64,000 nucleotides of DNA from Hydrogenoanaerobacterium saccharovorans (GTDB taxonomy: Bacteria; Bacillota; Clostridia; Oscillospirales; Ruminococcaceae): positions 2,046,001-2,110,000 of the forward strand of contig NZ_RKRD01000001.1 in assembly GCF_003814745.1 (NCBI RefSeq), written 5' to 3'. Under the pieces are notes generated by a model. The model was not told the origin of the DNA, did not search any database, and worked only from the letters and a program-made list of their open reading frames with translations. The translations under genes were made by a program, and so were the position numbers. Positions 26,038 to 35,092 of the stretch are shown here, piece after piece (within the stretch, counting starts at the first letter, position 1; every line of letters starts with the position of its first letter).

Positions 26038-27540
26038 ATGACAGAACTACTTAAGATGTGCGGTATCTCAAAGTCTTTCCCGGGTGTTAAGGCTTTAAGT
26101 GATGTCAGCCTGACTTTATATCCCGGCGAAGTTCACGCACTGTGCGGCGAAAACGGCGCCGGTAAATCTACTTTGATGAAAGTGCTTTCAGGTGTATACC
26201 AGGCAGATGAAGGCGAAATCTACATCAATGGTGAAAAAGTAACAATCGAAAATACAAAAAAAGCCCAGCAGCTGGGCATCAGCATCATTTTTCAGGAGTT
26301 TAACCTCTGCTCGCATTTAACGGTAGCCGATAACATCTGGTTGGACCGTCAGCCCAAAAAAGGGGCATTTATAAACGATAAAAAACTGATGGAAAAAACG
26401 CAGGAGATTTTAAACGAATTGGGGCTTTCTATCAACCCCAAAGCTCGTATCCGCACACTTAGCGTAGCAGAGCAGCAAATGGTAGAAATTGCAAAAGCCA
26501 TTTCGTTCAACTCTAAAATCTTAGTTTTAGATGAACCTACCGCAGCGCTTACCGAATCGGAGATAGAGCGCTTGTTTTCAATTATCCATAAGCTCAAAGC
26601 AAAGGGTGTGGGAATGATTTATATTTCTCACCGCCTTGAGGAGCTTTCGCGGATTACAGACCGTGTCTCGGTAATACGTGACGGGCAGTATATCGGTACA
26701 GAAAACTATGCAGATGTTACAATTGACCGCCTTGTGCAAATGATGGTGGGACGCGAATTGAGTGCTAAGTTCCCTGTTTATCAGCGTACCATAGGCGATG
26801 TACTGTTTGAAGGCCGCAACATTGTAAACAACAAAGTAAATGTTGAAAATATTAAGGTAAAAGCCGGCGAAATCGTAGGCATTGCAGGGTTGATGGGTGC
26901 AGGGCGCACTGAGCTTGCAAGGGCAATTTTTGGCGCGGATAAAACATTGAGCAAAGAGATTTTTATTGAAGGAAAATCTGTTACAGTCAATTCGATTACC
27001 GCAGCCATCAAAAACGGGATCGGTTATATCACGGAAGACCGCAAAAAAGACGGTTTGGCTCTGAATATGACAGTAGAGCGCAACATCAACTTGGCGCATA
27101 TCCCCAACTTGTGTAAAAATGGCTTTGTTGATGCAGCGGAGGCGGATAAAAACGCGCTGGAGTATATCGACAGCCTGCGCATTAAAACCCCCAGCATGCG
27201 CCAGAAAGTAACCAACCTTTCGGGCGGAAATCAGCAGAAAATTGTTTTAGCCAAATGGCTGTGCAACGACATTAAAGTGCTTATTTTTGACGAACCTACG
27301 CGCGGCATTGACGTAGCCGCAAAATATGAGGTTTATGAACTGATGAACCGGCTAAGCGACAATGGCGTTGCCGTTATTATGATTTCATCCGATCTGCCGG
27401 AAATCCTCGGTATGAGCGACCGCATTTTGGTTATGCACGGCGGCAAAATAAACGGCGAACTCAGCCGTGAAGAAGCAACACAAGAAAAAATACTGCGCTA
27501 TGCCGCGGGGCTGCAAATTGAAGATAGGAAGGGTGCTTGA
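26038..27540 (+). CDS. Sugar ABC transporter, double ATPase (RbsA/MglA type)
   Basis: A 500-residue protein with two fused ABC domains. The first has Walker A GENGAGKST, signature LSVAEQQMVEIAKAI and Walker B ILVLDEPTAAL. The second has a degenerate Walker A (GLMGAGRTE), the signature LSGGNQQKIVLAKWL and Walker B LIFDEPTRGID. This is the normal layout of the ribose/galactose/xylose importers. ATG 26038 has AGAAGGGG 8 bases upstream; a GTG nine bases earlier is less well placed. First gene of the importer operon. Confidence 0.93.
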   Translation: MTELLKMCGISKSFPGVKALSDVSLTLYPGEVHALCGENGAGKSTLMKVLSGVYQADEGEIYINGEKVTIENTKKAQQLGISIIFQEFNLCSHLTVADNIWLDRQPKKGAFINDKKLMEKTQEILNELGLSINPKARIRTLSVAEQQMVEIAKAISFNSKILVLDEPTAALTESEIERLFSIIHKLKAKGVGMIYISHRLEELSRITDRVSVIRDGQYIGTENYADVTIDRLVQMMVGRELSAKFPVYQRTIGDVLFEGRNIVNNKVNVENIKVKAGEIVGIAGLMGAGRTELARAIFGADKTLSKEIFIEGKSVTVNSITAAIKNGIGYITEDRKKDGLALNMTVERNINLAHIPNLCKNGFVDAAEADKNALEYIDSLRIKTPSMRQKVTNLSGGNQQKIVLAKWLCNDIKVLIFDEPTRGIDVAAKYEVYELMNRLSDNGVAVIMISSDLPEILGMSDRILVMHGGKINGELSREEATQEKILRYAAGLQIEDRKGA

Positions 27541-27541
27541 T

Positions 27542-28558
27542 ATGTCTGCTCAGTTAAAATATTCGTCTTCCAAAACAGAAACAGGGCTGCAAAAAAATAA
27601 AAGTGAGTTTTTGCAAAAGTTTTTAGTATTTGGCGTTTTAATCGTTCTTGCTGCTCTGTTTGGAGTTCTCACCAAAGGAAACTTCTTAAAACTTGACAAC
27701 TTACTTACCATTGCGCTGCAAGTAACACCCTATGCAGTACTGGGATTTGGGCTAACTTTTGTACTGATTACCGGCGGAACGGATTTGTCAGCCGGTTCGG
27801 TAGTAGGATTCGGCGGTATTGTGTGCGCCAAAGTATTGTCAATGGGTATGGGTATCCCTCTTGCCATTGTCGCGGGTTTGTTGGCAGGTTCACTTGCAGG
27901 CTTAATCAACGGCTTGTTTGTTACAAAACTAAACGTTACTCCGTTTATTGCCACACTGGGCACGCAATACGCATTTCGCGGGCTGACACAATTGGTTGGC
28001 CAAGGCAAGCCTGTTTCTGTGCAGGCACTGGAAAATAAAGAGATTGTAGCATCTTTTAAATTTATCGGCGGAGGCACCATTTTCGGCAACATCCCCTTCC
28101 CTACAATTATTATGCTTATTGCCGCAATCGTGCTTGGTATTATTCTTTCAAAAACAGGTTTTGGGCGAAGATTGTATGCCACCGGTTCTAATGAAGAGGC
28201 TGCAAAACTTTCGGGTGTAAACACGATTCGTACAAAACTTACAGCGTATATTATCTGCGGTGCAACCGCTGCTACGGCAGGTATTCTTTTGGCTGCACGC
28301 CTTGCCTCTGCACAATCCAATGCAGGCACCGGCTACGAGCTTGAGGGTATTGCGGCCGCAGTGATTGGCGGCACCTCTGTAATGGGCGGTGAAGGCGGCA
28401 TTTTGGGTACTGTTATCGGCGCATTTGTAATGGGTGTTTTGCGTAACGGGCTCAATCTGCTAAAGGTAGATGCCTTTGTGCAGATGGTGATTATAGGCAC
28501 AATTATAGTCATTGGCGTATGGTACGACACCAAACGAAGAAAAAAACAAGGTTTTTAA
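27542..28558 (+). CDS. Sugar ABC transporter permease (RbsC type)
   Basis: A 338-residue permease with about ten hydrophobic segments. VLITGGTDLSAGSVVGFGGI and NGLFVTKLNVTPFIATLGTQ are RbsC/XylH-type blocks, and RRLYATGSNEEAAKLSGVNT is the cytoplasmic coupling loop. ATG 27542 lies one base after the ATPase stop codon, giving translational coupling; AGGAAGGG precedes it. Confidence 0.93.
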   Translation: MSAQLKYSSSKTETGLQKNKSEFLQKFLVFGVLIVLAALFGVLTKGNFLKLDNLLTIALQVTPYAVLGFGLTFVLITGGTDLSAGSVVGFGGIVCAKVLSMGMGIPLAIVAGLLAGSLAGLINGLFVTKLNVTPFIATLGTQYAFRGLTQLVGQGKPVSVQALENKEIVASFKFIGGGTIFGNIPFPTIIMLIAAIVLGIILSKTGFGRRLYATGSNEEAAKLSGVNTIRTKLTAYIICGATAATAGILLAARLASAQSNAGTGYELEGIAAAVIGGTSVMGGEGGILGTVIGAFVMGVLRNGLNLLKVDAFVQMVIIGTIIVIGVWYDTKRRKKQGF

Positions 28559-28621
28559 TCGTGGCAAACCGCAAATAGCGGTACATTATATGTAAAAATC
28601 AAATAAAAAGGAGCTGTATTT

Positions 28622-29638
28622 ATGAAAAAGTCAATTGGTATCCTCTTGGCACTGGTTCTCGTGGTTTCTATGTTCGCCGGGTGCGGCAGCAAACCCGCCC
28701 CTAGCTCAGCAGCACCGGCAGATTCATCTTCAGCAGCACCCTCTGAAGCTACAGCAAAAGAGACTATAAAAATTGCTCTTGTAACCAAAATGGTGGATTC
28801 CCCCTACTGGCAAACCGTAAAAAGAGCAGCAGAAGAAAAAGCAAAAGAGTTGGGCAATGTTGAAGTTACCCATCTTGGCCCACCCACCGAAGCCGACATT
28901 GATAAGCAAGTACAGATTATCGAGACCTGCATCAATGACGATTACGACGGAATCATTCTCGCAGCTTGCGACAAAGATGCTCTGATTGCCCCTGTACAAA
29001 AGGCAAAAGACGCAGGTATCCCGGTTGTTATGATTGACTCGGGCATTTCGGAACCTGTATATGATGCTTTCCTTGCTACCAACAACGTACAGGCTGGTGC
29101 AGAATGTGCTAAGCTAATGTCAGATTTGATTGGCAACAAAGGTAAAGTTGCAATTGTAAACTTTGCAGCAGGCACCCAAACTGCTATTGACCGTGAAACA
29201 GGATTTACCGAAGAAATTAAAAACAACCATAAAGATGTTGAAATTGTCGGCGTGCAATACTGCGATTCCGACCCGACAAAAGCAGCAAACCAAGCAACCG
29301 ACTTTATTACCGCCAATCCTGATATTAAAGGTATTTGGGGCGCAAATGACCAATCCGCCGTTGGTGTTGCCCAGGCTGTAACCGAAAAAGGCAAAGGCGA
29401 CAGCATTATGGTAGTCGGTTTCGATAACTCCGATGACATCAAAGCAGGGTTAAAGTCCGGCACCATCAAAGGTACCGCTGTACAGATGCCTACCATGATG
29501 GGCTCGATGGGCGTGCAGATTGTAGTAGATATTCTTGGCGGAAAAGCTCCCGCTGAAAAAGATGTTGACACCGGTGTTACTATGGTAACCTTTGAAAACT
29601 ATACAAGACCGGCTATGGACGTTATTCTCAACCAGTAA
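28622..29638 (+). CDS. Sugar ABC transporter substrate-binding lipoprotein
   Basis: A 338-residue binding protein. The signal ends in lipobox FAGC and is followed by a Ser/Ala/Pro linker. The mature part has ALVTKMVDSPYWQTVKRAAE and GIWGANDQSAVGVAQAVTEK, typical of the ribose-binding family. It should capture the imported sugar or polyol for the permease just upstream. The ligand is not readable from sequence. A terminator follows. Confidence 0.93.
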   Translation: MKKSIGILLALVLVVSMFAGCGSKPAPSSAAPADSSSAAPSEATAKETIKIALVTKMVDSPYWQTVKRAAEEKAKELGNVEVTHLGPPTEADIDKQVQIIETCINDDYDGIILAACDKDALIAPVQKAKDAGIPVVMIDSGISEPVYDAFLATNNVQAGAECAKLMSDLIGNKGKVAIVNFAAGTQTAIDRETGFTEEIKNNHKDVEIVGVQYCDSDPTKAANQATDFITANPDIKGIWGANDQSAVGVAQAVTEKGKGDSIMVVGFDNSDDIKAGLKSGTIKGTAVQMPTMMGSMGVQIVVDILGGKAPAEKDVDTGVTMVTFENYTRPAMDVILNQ

Positions 29639-29673
29639 AATCTTCATTTTTGTTTCTTTTCTTTTCAGAACGT

Positions 29674-29704
29674 AAAGTCTGCGGCAAATTGCCGCAGACT
29701 TTGT
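29674..29704 (+). terminator. Terminator of the sugar ABC operon
   Basis: Stem AAAGTCTGCGGCAA/TTGCCGCAGACTTT followed by TTG. Confidence 0.85.
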
Positions 29705-29785
29705 TCTGTTTATCTTACCAAAATCCGGTGATTTTTCTACAAAAATCAGCTATAATCTAAATAAGATTAAAAGGAGGCGGACAAG

Positions 29786-31390
29786 ATGTACAAACTGATT
29801 TTTGCCGATGATGAAGCACCGGTTCGCAGAAACATAGCAAAATTGATACCTTGGGAAAAATTTGGTTTTGAATTGATTGGATGCTGTGCCAATGGCCACG
29901 AAGTGTTGGATTTAGTGGAAAAAGACCCGCCTGATTTGTTAATTACCGATATTAATATGCCTTTCGTAAGCGGGATTGACGTAGCGCGAGAACTGAGGCG
30001 CGATTTCCCCACTGTAAAGATAATTTTTTTAACAGGCTACAACGATTTTAATTATGCGCAACAGGCGATTGACCTTAACGTTTTAAAGTATATTTTAAAA
30101 CCGGTAAGTGCGCAGAGCCTTTCAGAGTGCCTGCAAGAGGTAAAACAGATGCTTGATGCGGAGTACCAGCAGAACTACGATCGCTCCAGGCTCGAAGATT
30201 TTTACCGGCAGAATGAATCGATTATGCAAATGGTTTTTTTATATGCTTTGGTTACAACGGGCATTTCAAATACCGAGGCAAAGAAAAAAGCAGAGCTTTT
30301 GGGGCTAAATTACCTTAAGGGAGACCTGTTTCAAGTTGCTGTATTAATAGAAGACGGAATGCGCAGCGAACAATGGACAGATGACTCGGTAGATTTGATG
30401 AACTTTGCTGTTTACAACATTGCAAAAGAGATATTGGAACGCGAAAATATTGGCACAGCTATATTCAATGGCAGCGCTGTCATTGCAATTTTAAGCAAAA
30501 GTACAGCCATTGACACAGAACATTGGCAAGAAAAAACAGTTTTCGCTTTGCAGGAGATACGGGAAGCAATTGAAAAACATTTGAAGTTTACCATTACCAT
30601 CGGGGTGGGAAACACCTGCAGTGAATACCGTTCTATCCATGTATCTTACGATGAGGCTATTTCTGCGTTGGGTTACCGTTGGGCAATTGGTACCAACAAA
30701 GTAATTTTTATTGCAGATATTGAACCGCAGCGCCACAGCACACTTGTTTTTGATAAAGAAAAGGAACAGCTTCTGTTGGATTGTATGAAGATAAACAACC
30801 CACAAAAACTGGAAAAAGCAGTTGACAATCTACTGCTTGAAGCCAGTAAATATATGAGTATCGAATCGCTGCGTGCTTATATTATTACAATTATTTTTTG
30901 TGTCATTCGCGAAGCAGATAACATCCGCCTTGATACAAAGCAACTGCTCGAGCTCGGTGATATCCGCAAGGTTTTGGAATGCGAACAGGTTGAGGAAATG
31001 CGAAAAATTTTGCTGCAGGTTTGCAATTGCATGATGAAGTGCATTTCACAAAACCGTAAAAACAGCTGTTCTGCCGCTGTTACACAAGCAATTCAGTTTA
31101 TTCACGAACAACTTGCAAACGATACACTCTCGGTAGATATGGTTGCAAAACACCTGCACATGAGTTCCAGTTATTTTCGCGCTGTATTTAAAAAAGAAGT
31201 TGGAGCTACCTTTGGTAACTACCTGACAGAGCAACGTATGGAAAAAGCCAAAGACCTCATTTGTACAACCGCATTGAAAAACTATGAGATTTCAGAGGCG
31301 GTAGGATACGCTGACCCCCATTACTTTAGCTATTGCTTTAAAAAACATTTTAAAATAGCACCAAATGAGATGCGCGAAAGCTTAAACTAA
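29786..31390 (+). CDS. AraC-type response regulator (YesN-like)
   Basis: A 534-residue two-component regulator. The receiver domain (1-125) has the acidic pair in FADDEAP, the phosphoacceptor Asp55 in LLITDINMP and Lys105 in YILKP. A middle domain of about 250 residues follows. The C-terminal AraC DNA-binding domain has AKHLHMSSSYFRAVFKKEVG and EISEAVGYADPHYFSYCFKK. It is the natural partner of the histidine kinase at 23.1 kb, although the transporter operon lies between them. AGGAGG precedes the start. Confidence 0.93.
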   Translation: MYKLIFADDEAPVRRNIAKLIPWEKFGFELIGCCANGHEVLDLVEKDPPDLLITDINMPFVSGIDVARELRRDFPTVKIIFLTGYNDFNYAQQAIDLNVLKYILKPVSAQSLSECLQEVKQMLDAEYQQNYDRSRLEDFYRQNESIMQMVFLYALVTTGISNTEAKKKAELLGLNYLKGDLFQVAVLIEDGMRSEQWTDDSVDLMNFAVYNIAKEILERENIGTAIFNGSAVIAILSKSTAIDTEHWQEKTVFALQEIREAIEKHLKFTITIGVGNTCSEYRSIHVSYDEAISALGYRWAIGTNKVIFIADIEPQRHSTLVFDKEKEQLLLDCMKINNPQKLEKAVDNLLLEASKYMSIESLRAYIITIIFCVIREADNIRLDTKQLLELGDIRKVLECEQVEEMRKILLQVCNCMMKCISQNRKNSCSAAVTQAIQFIHEQLANDTLSVDMVAKHLHMSSSYFRAVFKKEVGATFGNYLTEQRMEKAKDLICTTALKNYEISEAVGYADPHYFSYCFKKHFKIAPNEMRESLN

Positions 31391-31425
31391 GTTAAAAAAC
31401 ACATGTTTAACATCGGTTTTTTATA

Positions 31426-31454
31426 TTGACACTTTAGATTTAGCGTGGTATTAT
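31426..31454 (+). promoter_or_regulatory. Sigma-A promoter of the catabolic operon
   Basis: TTGACA, 17-bp spacer, TATTAT. The operator at 31462-31479 lies 7 bp downstream and would cover the start site. Confidence 0.85.
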
Positions 31455-31461
31455 TTTATTA

Positions 31462-31479
31462 AAGCGAAACGTTTCGCTT
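31462..31479 (+). promoter_or_regulatory. LacI-type operator O1, catabolic operon
   Basis: AAGCGAAACGTTTCGCTT, an 18-bp perfect palindrome with the same core as the site at 26000. Confidence 0.85.
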
Positions 31480-31590
31480 AAGCGATATTGAAGTTATATT
31501 TTTAAAATAGCAACAGTATCGATTCAAACTATTTTATCGAACAACATATTGTGTAAACGGCAGTAAAACTGCTTTTTCATATCACAAAAT

Positions 31591-31604
31591 CCGAAACGTT
31601 TCGG
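31591..31604 (+). promoter_or_regulatory. LacI-type operator O2, aldolase leader
   Basis: CCGAAACGTTTCGG, a 14-bp perfect palindrome with the same 12-bp core, 127 bp centre to centre from O1 and adjacent to the aldolase ribosome binding site. Confidence 0.75.
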
Positions 31605-31620
31605 GGAAAGAGGGATACAT

Positions 31621-32472
31621 ATGCCACTGGTAACTTCCGAAAAAATAATGCTGCGTGCCCAAAAAGAAGGTTACGCCGTAGGTGCTTTTAATGTTGAAAA
31701 TATGGAGATGGTGCAGGCTGTTATTGAAGCTGCAGAAGAAATGCGAGCACCCGTATTGCTGCAAACTACCCCATCTACCGTGCGCTATGCAGGTTTAGAA
31801 GTTTATTATGCAAGTATTGCCGCATTGGCAAAAAAAGCAACGGTTCCCATTGCTGTGCATCTTGATCATGGAGAAAGTTTCGACCTTGTTGTGCGTGCTA
31901 TCCGTGCAGGCTACACCTCGGTTATGATCGATGGTTCTCATGGTAGTTTTGAAGAAAACATTGAGCTTACCAAGCGCGTTGTAGCGGTTGCCGCACCCAA
32001 CGAAATACCGGTGGAAGCCGAACTAGGCAAAATCGGGGGTAAAGAAGATGATTTGGACGGTGGCGATGGCGGAGGCTATACCGACCCTGAAAAGGCAAAG
32101 GAGTTTGCCGAGCGTACAGGTATTTCATCGCTTGCGGTTGCCATTGGTACCGCGCATGGTATTTATTCAGGTATCCCCAAACTAGATGTAGAACGACTGA
32201 AAGCGATTCGAAAAATTGTGGAAATTCCCCTCGTTTTACACGGTGCATCAGGACTTTTGGATAAAGATGTGGTAGAATGTATTTCTGAAGGAATTTGTAA
32301 GGTGAACTTTGCAACCGAACTGCGTATTGCATTCAGCGACGGTGTAAAAAGTGTACTGAGCGAAAAACCTGATACCTTTGACCCGAAAGCATACGGAAAA
32401 GCCGGCAGAGAACGTGTAAAAGAACTGGTTAAGAACCGGATGACGGTATGCGGATGTACGGGTAAATACTAA
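31621..32472 (+). CDS. Class II ketose-bisphosphate aldolase (GatY/KbaY-like)
   Basis: A 283-residue zinc-dependent aldolase. AVHLDHGESFD carries the metal and catalytic residues, VEAELGKIGG and SLAVAIGTAHGIY are conserved class II blocks, and LVLHGASGLLD binds the substrate phosphate. The IGTAHG, LPLVLHGASG-like and CGC C-terminal patterns match E. coli GatY, which cleaves tagatose 1,6-bisphosphate to DHAP and glyceraldehyde 3-phosphate; fructose bisphosphate is also possible. GGGGAAAGAGGG precedes the ATG. First gene of the catabolic operon under two operators. Confidence 0.88.
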   Translation: MPLVTSEKIMLRAQKEGYAVGAFNVENMEMVQAVIEAAEEMRAPVLLQTTPSTVRYAGLEVYYASIAALAKKATVPIAVHLDHGESFDLVVRAIRAGYTSVMIDGSHGSFEENIELTKRVVAVAAPNEIPVEAELGKIGGKEDDLDGGDGGGYTDPEKAKEFAERTGISSLAVAIGTAHGIYSGIPKLDVERLKAIRKIVEIPLVLHGASGLLDKDVVECISEGICKVNFATELRIAFSDGVKSVLSEKPDTFDPKAYGKAGRERVKELVKNRMTVCGCTGKY

Positions 32473-32490
32473 ACTTCGGAGTTGATATCT

Positions 32491-33504
32491 ATGGCAGCCA
32501 CAATGAAAGACATTGCCAATTACACTGGTCTTGGCTTGGCAACCATCTCAAAATACTTTAACGGGGGCAATGTACTTGAAAAAAACAAGGTTGCTATTGA
32601 ACAGGCAATTGAAAAACTAGATTTTACCGTAAATGAATTTGCACGCGGGCTAAAAACCAGCAAATCCAAAACAGTTGGTGTGATAATCCCAGAACTCAGC
32701 AATATTTTCGTAACCAACATCATTACGATCATTGAAGATATTTTGAGAAAAAAAGGTTACGGTGTGATTGTGTGCGACTGCCGCACCGATGAAACTCTTG
32801 AAAGAGAATCCGTACAGTTTTTAGTAAATAAAATGGTGGATGGAATCATTAATATGCCGGTTTGCAAAGACGGCGAACATTTGGAGCCCGCGCTTGCAAA
32901 AAACATCCCCGTTGTGCTTATCGACCGTATGATTAATAATTTGAAAGCTCGTGTGGATGCAGTTGTTGTGGATAACGTAAGTGCTTCTGAAAAGGCAACT
33001 TGTCATCTGATAGAAAACGGGCATCAAAAAATCGGCATCGTCATCGGTCCGCGCGAGATATTCACTTCGCAGCAGCGCCTGCTGGGCTACAATCAGGCAT
33101 TTATCAAAAATGGGCTGATCCCCGACAATGGGCTGGTAGAATACAGCGACTACACCGTACAGGGCGGCTACGAAAGTATGAAGTTGATGCTTGCGCGCCA
33201 CAGCGATTTAACTGCAGTGTTCGTAACCAACTACGAAATGACGCTTGGTGCAATTATCGCAATCAATGAGCTTGGTATCAAACTACCTCAGGAGCTGTCT
33301 GTCATCGGTTTTGACAACATGCAGCTTTCTCAGGTGGTTAAGCCGAAACTTACCATCATTACGCAGCCGCTTGAAGAAATCGGCGAGCAAGTTGCAAAAG
33401 TAATGCTGTCACGACTTTTAAGCAACGGTGATTATCAACCCGATATTATCACACTTTCTACGCAATTACAGCTTGGCGAATCGGTGAATATGCCAAACAA
33501 ATAG
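32491..33504 (+). CDS. LacI family transcriptional regulator
   Basis: A 337-residue repressor. The N-terminal helix-turn-helix is MKDIANYTGLGLATISKYFN and the hinge helix is EFARGLKTSKSKTVG. The remainder is a periplasmic-binding-like effector domain (LTAVFVTNYEMTLGAIIAIN, SVIGFDN). ATG 32491 is chosen over TTG 32482 because CGGAG lies upstream at proper distance. It sits between aldolase and kinase, and four palindromes centred on CGAAACGTTTCG lie before genes of this locus, so it is the natural candidate to bind them. The inducer is unknown. Confidence 0.92.
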   Translation: MAATMKDIANYTGLGLATISKYFNGGNVLEKNKVAIEQAIEKLDFTVNEFARGLKTSKSKTVGVIIPELSNIFVTNIITIIEDILRKKGYGVIVCDCRTDETLERESVQFLVNKMVDGIINMPVCKDGEHLEPALAKNIPVVLIDRMINNLKARVDAVVVDNVSASEKATCHLIENGHQKIGIVIGPREIFTSQQRLLGYNQAFIKNGLIPDNGLVEYSDYTVQGGYESMKLMLARHSDLTAVFVTNYEMTLGAIIAINELGIKLPQELSVIGFDNMQLSQVVKPKLTIITQPLEEIGEQVAKVMLSRLLSNGDYQPDIITLSTQLQLGESVNMPNK

Positions 33505-33545
33505 TTAAGAGCACGGCGCGTTGCGCCATCTCTTTTAAGCCGATA

Positions 33546-33559
33546 GCGAAACGTTACGT
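33546..33559 (+). promoter_or_regulatory. LacI-type operator O3 (degenerate), FGGY kinase
   Basis: GCGAAACGTTACGT matches 12 of 14 positions of the operator, immediately before the FGGY kinase ribosome binding site. Confidence 0.6.
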
Positions 33560-33572
33560 TATGAGGTGAAAT

Positions 33573-35081
33573 ATGAAACACTTATTATTGGGAATCGACA
33601 TTGGTACCTCTGCTTGCAAAGTTGCATTGTTTACCCACAACGGTGAGGTAGCTGCACAAGGCAGCGGTGACTACAAGGTGTATTACCCGCAACAGGGTTG
33701 GGCAGAGCAAAACCCTGAGGAATGGTGGCAAGCGGTATGCAATGCCATCCGCACAATGCTTGCAGAAAACAGCATCGACCCCTCCGCTATTGCAGGAATT
33801 GGCATTGACGGGCAAAGTTGGTCTGCAATCCCCATAGATGCAAATGGGAATGTGCTTTACAATACCCCTATTTGGATGGACACACGAGCAGCAGACATCT
33901 GCGAGGAGTTAAAAGCTACTGTGGGCGAAGAAAAGCTCTTTGCACTTTGCGGGAACCCACTTCAACCCTCTTATACCCTGCCGAAAATTTTATGGTACAA
34001 AAAGCATCAGCCTGAAGTGTACAACAATACATATAAAATTCTTCAATCCAACAGCTTTATTGCTTATCGGCTGACAGGGGCAATTACGCAGGATGTTTCG
34101 CAGGGCTACGGCTTACACTGTTTTGATATGCGAAACGGCTGCTGGAACCTTGACATCTGCAACGAACTCGGCATCGACGCGGCAATGCTGCCCGAAATAG
34201 TACCTTGTCACCAGGTAATTGGCAGCGTTACACAACAGGCAGCACTGGCAACGGGGCTTGCCGAGGGAACTCCCGTTGTGGCAGGCGGCTTGGATGCCGC
34301 ATGCGGCACACTGGGTGCAGGGGTAATCCATGCAGGAGAAACGCAGGAACAAGGCGGGCAGGCAGGCGGAATGAGTATCTGTATGGGCACTTACCATGCC
34401 GATAAACGCTTAATACTCGGCTGCCATGTGGTGCCTAACCTGTGGTTGCTGCAGGGCGGAACGGTTGGCGGCGGTGGGGTGGTTCGCTGGTTTGAGCAGG
34501 AATTCTGCGCCGAAGAGCGAAACGTTTCTTCCATCAATCACACCAACTCGTTTTATGAAATGGATCAAGCAGCTTCCTCCATCCCCGCGGGCAGCGACGG
34601 TTTGGTTTTTCTGCCTTATATGGCGGGGGAACGTTCCCCTATTTGGGACAGTAAGGCAAAAGGTGTTTACTACGGTATTGATTTTGCAAAAACACGCGCA
34701 CATTTCATCCGTGCCAGTATGGAGGGCGTTGCATTTTCGCTGAAACATAATTTAGATATTGCAGAAAGTGCAGGCGTTCGCGCCGATGTTTTACGCGCAA
34801 TGGGTGGAGCAGCCAACAGCAGGCTGTGGACGCAAATCAAGGCGGATGTCACCAATAAAAAAATTGTTGTTCCCTCTTCGGATACCGCAACCACTCTAGG
34901 CGCAGCTATTTTGGCAGGCGTGGGCACGGGTATTTACAAAAACTTCGACGAAGCTGTAAGCAAAACAGTTGCTGTCAAGCGTGAACATCTGCCCAACCCG
35001 CAAAATCATGCTATTTATCAAAAGGTTTATAAAACTTATCTTGCCTTGTACGAAAAGTTAAAAGATATCATGCATCAATAG
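33573..35081 (+). CDS. FGGY-family carbohydrate kinase (xylulokinase-like)
   Basis: A 502-residue sugar kinase. The N-terminal LLLGIDIGTSACKVALF binds the nucleotide phosphates, GIGIDGQSWSAIP and TPIWMDTRA line the sugar site, and VLRAMGGAANSRLWTQIKAD is the second ATP-binding block. The fold is that of xylulose/gluconate/glycerol kinases; substrate range in this family is wide (ketoses and alditols), so xylulose is only one option. Context with a GatD-like dehydrogenase and GatY-like aldolase suggests it phosphorylates a hexitol or ketohexose. Starts at ATG with GAGGTG. Confidence 0.88.
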   Translation: MKHLLLGIDIGTSACKVALFTHNGEVAAQGSGDYKVYYPQQGWAEQNPEEWWQAVCNAIRTMLAENSIDPSAIAGIGIDGQSWSAIPIDANGNVLYNTPIWMDTRAADICEELKATVGEEKLFALCGNPLQPSYTLPKILWYKKHQPEVYNNTYKILQSNSFIAYRLTGAITQDVSQGYGLHCFDMRNGCWNLDICNELGIDAAMLPEIVPCHQVIGSVTQQAALATGLAEGTPVVAGGLDAACGTLGAGVIHAGETQEQGGQAGGMSICMGTYHADKRLILGCHVVPNLWLLQGGTVGGGGVVRWFEQEFCAEERNVSSINHTNSFYEMDQAASSIPAGSDGLVFLPYMAGERSPIWDSKAKGVYYGIDFAKTRAHFIRASMEGVAFSLKHNLDIAESAGVRADVLRAMGGAANSRLWTQIKADVTNKKIVVPSSDTATTLGAAILAGVGTGIYKNFDEAVSKTVAVKREHLPNPQNHAIYQKVYKTYLALYEKLKDIMHQ

Positions 35082-35092
35082 GAGGTATTGCA

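Noticed and set aside
34517..34530. A fifth LacI operator, GCGAAACGTTTCTT
   Set aside because: It lies deep inside the FGGY kinase coding sequence with 12 of 14 matches. It may be an auxiliary site but chance is equally likely, so it is not listed as a feature.
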